Shown: one piece after another, positions 50,031 to 51,705 of the stretch
Numbering within the stretch: position 1 is the stretch's first letter
Layout: each line of letters starts with the position of its first letter
NCBI GenBank assembly: GCA_001767035.1
Contig: MEKR01000095.1
Coordinates: forward strand, 1 to 51,705
Reading direction: 5' to 3'
DNA length: 51,705 nt
From: Acidobacteria bacterium RIFCSPLOWO2_02_FULL_61_28
GTDB lineage: Bacteria; Acidobacteriota; Terriglobia; 2-12-FULL-54-10
Made by a program: the position numbers and the translations under genes
Notes under the pieces: model-generated
Database searches by the model: none
What the model was told of the DNA's origin: nothing
Seen by the model: only the letters and a program-made list of their open reading frames with translations

Positions 50031-50619
50031 CGAGAAGCGGTTCTTGCTCGGCTTGGCCCGCCGGAGCCTGGAAGCGTCTGTGCGAGGCGAGAAACGAACC
50101 CGCCCGCCGGAGGTTCCGCCGCGCCTGGAATCGCCCGCCGGCGCTTTTGTCACCCTCCACGAGAAAGGCCATCTGCGCGGCTGCATCGGCTATATCCAAG
50201 CCACCCACCCCTTGGTTCATACCGTGATGGAAGCCGCCGAGGCCGCGGCTCTTCACGACCCTCGGTTCCCGCCCGTCCAGCCCGCCGAATTGCCGGACGT
50301 GAAATTGGAAATCTCCGTGCTTTCGCCCTTCCGGGACGTGCGTCCCGAGGAAATTCAAGTGGGGGTTCACGGCTTGATGATTACGCAACTCCACGCGCGT
50401 GGCCTGCTCTTGCCGCAGGTGGCGCTGGAGCATCATTGGGACCGCGAACGCTTTCTGGAGGAGACCTGCCGGAAGGCCGGGCTTCCCGCGGACGCTTGGC
50501 GCAGCGGCGCAACCATCGAGGCGTTTACAGCGGAAGTTTTTGGCGAGGAACCATTCGCGGGAGACGAACCGAAGATCGCCGCCGGGGCTATTCGAACTCC
50601 ACCTCATCGCCCGGATTGA
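50011..50619 (+). CDS. AMMECR1 domain protein
   Basis: 202-residue AMMECR1-family protein (AmmeMemoRadiSam A). The 'HLRGCIGYIQATHPL' motif is diagnostic; 'DPRFPPVQPAELPDVKLEISVLSPF' and 'GLMITQLHARGLLLPQVALEHHWDRERFLEETCRKAGLP' follow. It overlaps pgsA by 20 nt in another frame. Its 3' end overlaps the convergent secreted-protein gene by about 32 nt. The companion radical SAM and MEMO genes are not in view. Confidence 0.92.
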   Translation: MSPLTDDEKRFLLGLARRSLEASVRGEKRTRPPEVPPRLESPAGAFVTLHEKGHLRGCIGYIQATHPLVHTVMEAAEAAALHDPRFPPVQPAELPDVKLEISVLSPFRDVRPEEIQVGVHGLMITQLHARGLLLPQVALEHHWDRERFLEETCRKAGLPADAWRSGATIEAFTAEVFGEEPFAGDEPKIAAGAIRTPPHRPD

Positions 50620-51484
50620 TTTCCTCCCGGCTGAAGGTGATGATCCCGGCAGAACTGTCGTCTTCGACGGAGAGCAGCAGGACTTCGCCCACCACGGTAC
50701 GGGGCAGCGCGGCGCGTTCGGCGCGGGTCAGTCGGCGGCCCATGGACTGCCCGGCGATGTCCGTGGCATAGTTCTGGGTGGCCACCTCGAACGGGTCGCG
50801 TTCCTTACTCAGCGCGGTCCGGAACACGCGGACGTAGCCGCCCACCTGCGCGCCCTGGGTCCTCCCGAGGTTCAAATAGACGATGTGACCTTCGCCGAGG
50901 TTTTGCCGGAATTCCTTGCCGAGCACAACCATCCCGGTAGCCTTTCCCGAGGAGGGCGCGAAGCGGTCCACCACTTTCGGAGAATGAAAGGCAGGAGCAG
51001 TGCGGGCCGTCAATGGAATGGCGATATCCCCCGCCACGGCCGGCTCGCAGGCGTGCAGAATCTCCGCCGTCAAGCTGCCTTCGTGAACGACCCGGACCTG
51101 AATCCGGGCGATCTCCGCATAGAGCGTGCCGAGTTGCGCGGCCATCAGCCGCTGCCCCGGGAACGAATCCCGTGGATTGGTGTCTTTCGCCGCCCGGACC
51201 AGCATATATTGTCCGCCGGGCGCAGCCGCCTGCCCCTTGGTCAGGTAGATGAAGTCCCGGTCTCCGTATTCGTTTTTGAAGCCGCCATCTTCGCTTCCCA
51301 GCACGGTCATGTCGGCTCCCAGCGAGCGATGCGTGAAAAAGCCCGCGCAGTAAATGTCCGTTTCGGTCGGAGCGCGGCCCATTTGGGACGCCGCGGTTCC
51401 TCCCTGCTGACCCTCGATCCGCGGCGGAAAGACCGCCACCACTCCGAGAGCTATGAGAACTACCCAAACGCTCGTTCTACCCAT
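50588..51484 (-). CDS. Secreted hypothetical protein, 298 aa
   Basis: Signal peptide at residues 1-25 (VWVVLIALGVVAVFPPRIEG). The mature protein has 'AGFFTHRSLGADMTVLGSEDGGF' and 'FIYLTKGQAAAPGGQYMLVRA', later 'GHIVYLNLGRTQGAQVGGYVRVFRT' and 'VGEVLLLSVEDDSSAGIITFSREEINPGDEVEFE'. The C-terminal pattern resembles FlgT/curli-like small barrel repeats, but that is only a resemblance. GGGGGTGAGCG precedes the ATG. Promoter at 51548-51577. Confidence 0.7.
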   Translation of the reverse strand: MGRTSVWVVLIALGVVAVFPPRIEGQQGGTAASQMGRAPTETDIYCAGFFTHRSLGADMTVLGSEDGGFKNEYGDRDFIYLTKGQAAAPGGQYMLVRAAKDTNPRDSFPGQRLMAAQLGTLYAEIARIQVRVVHEGSLTAEILHACEPAVAGDIAIPLTARTAPAFHSPKVVDRFAPSSGKATGMVVLGKEFRQNLGEGHIVYLNLGRTQGAQVGGYVRVFRTALSKERDPFEVATQNYATDIAGQSMGRRLTRAERAALPRTVVGEVLLLSVEDDSSAGIITFSREEINPGDEVEFE

Positions 51485-51547
51485 CGCTCACCCCCTGATC
51501 CATCCCTTCTCGTCTGACGGCTCGTCTGGCGCACGAGAACCCAGTTA

Positions 51548-51577
51548 ACCCTATCAAAAGGCTGAATACACTGTCAA
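51548..51577 (-). promoter_or_regulatory. Candidate promoter for secreted hypothetical protein
   Basis: Minus strand TTGACA (51572-51577), 18-nt spacer, TAGGGT (51548-51553). The -10 is weak (three matches), the -35 perfect. About 64 nt upstream of the start. Confidence 0.45.
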
Positions 51578-51705
51578 ACAGAAAGCCCTCGCCGCGTACC
51601 TTCCGAGGAACGCCGTCGAGGAACGCCGCGCAGTCGGGAGGAGGCATCTTCCGATGGAACCGACCGTGGCTTCAGGAAGCCGGCTTCGCCCGCGTCGAAA
51701 CCGCC
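51578..51705. other. Right window edge, possible start of another gene
   Basis: An ATG at 51654 is preceded by GGGAGGAGG and would give 'MEPTVASGSRLRPRRNR'. Another open frame runs through the same bases. Too little sequence is present to decide, so no gene is claimed. Confidence 0.3.

Noticed and set aside
51640-51705. MEPTVASGSRL start resembling a signal-peptidase S26 motif
   Set aside because: The preceding residue is Pro instead of the catalytic Ser in that frame, and only 17 codons are visible. Another open frame reads 'RPWLQEAGFARVETA'. Undecidable.

Overview
The window looks like a chromosomal segment from a high-GC Gram-negative bacterium. The best guess is Acidobacteriota, possibly a Solibacter/Bryobacter-like lineage. 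This is inferred from the 949-residue Oar-type TonB receptor with an N-terminal carboxypeptidase-regulatory-like domain and 'NFFNVGPL' signature, the abundance of PilZ and type IV pilin-like proteins, several small toxin-antitoxin pairs, and the mix of dispersed palindromic repeats. No rRNA, tRNA or CRISPR array was found.

Layout. 1-2.7 kb: minus-strand cluster rpmH-rnpA-yidD-yidC (yidC runs off the left edge) with a good sigma70 promoter. 2.7-9.7 kb: a DUF433/PIN-like toxin-antitoxin pair, a chromate transporter, an Old Yellow Enzyme-type flavin/FeS oxidoreductase with an altered cysteine motif, a metallo-beta-lactamase fused to PilZ, DUF1802, and a CbiX-like chelatase. 9.4-15.6 kb: accessory-rich stretch with HigBA and HicBA, DUF2283, asnS, a REP-associated tyrosine transposase (RAYT) framed by two inverted REP palindromes, and a lower-GC islet with a HEPN-like protein. 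15.6-24.5 kb: rocF-type arginase, ddl, DoxX, an aldo/keto reductase, a beta-propeller protein split by one in-frame TGA, and a 3-hydroxyacyl-CoA dehydrogenase/enoyl-CoA hydratase pair. 24.5-29.1 kb: GYD protein, leuCD, and an Nramp-related transporter. 29.2-33.9 kb: a minus-strand gliding-type ABC operon (ATPase, permease, GldG-like, DUF4340). 34.6-41.1 kb: two acyl-CoA synthetases, PilZ, HicAB, an adenosine-specific kinase family protein and an unrecognised two-gene cassette. 41.1-48.4 kb: the TonB receptor, then a four-gene minor pilin cassette bracketed by two related palindromic elements. 48.7-51.7 kb: a secreted Ala/Pro-rich protein, pgsA, AMMECR1, and a secreted protein of unknown function.

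The most distinctive theme is repeat biology. At least five dispersed repeat families occupy intergenic spaces: (A) GTAGCCACGGCAC REP palindromes, (B) CACAGAGGCACAGAG inverted repeats, (C) TCACTTGTCACT/GAAGTCAGGAG inverted repeats, (D) nested GCCCAGGCGT-type palindromic elements, and (E) a 30-bp CCGAGCCGCGACCGT repeat. Family A occurs as head-to-head pairs, and the RAYT gene sits between two members in the same outward geometry, so the RAYT locus looks like an autonomous unit and the pairs like non-autonomous derivatives. Metabolically the window suggests an organism with fatty-acid/acyl-CoA turnover, leucine synthesis and arginine breakdown; c-di-GMP-linked control is suggested by two PilZ proteins. 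All functional calls are from reading the sequence by eye; no searches were run.
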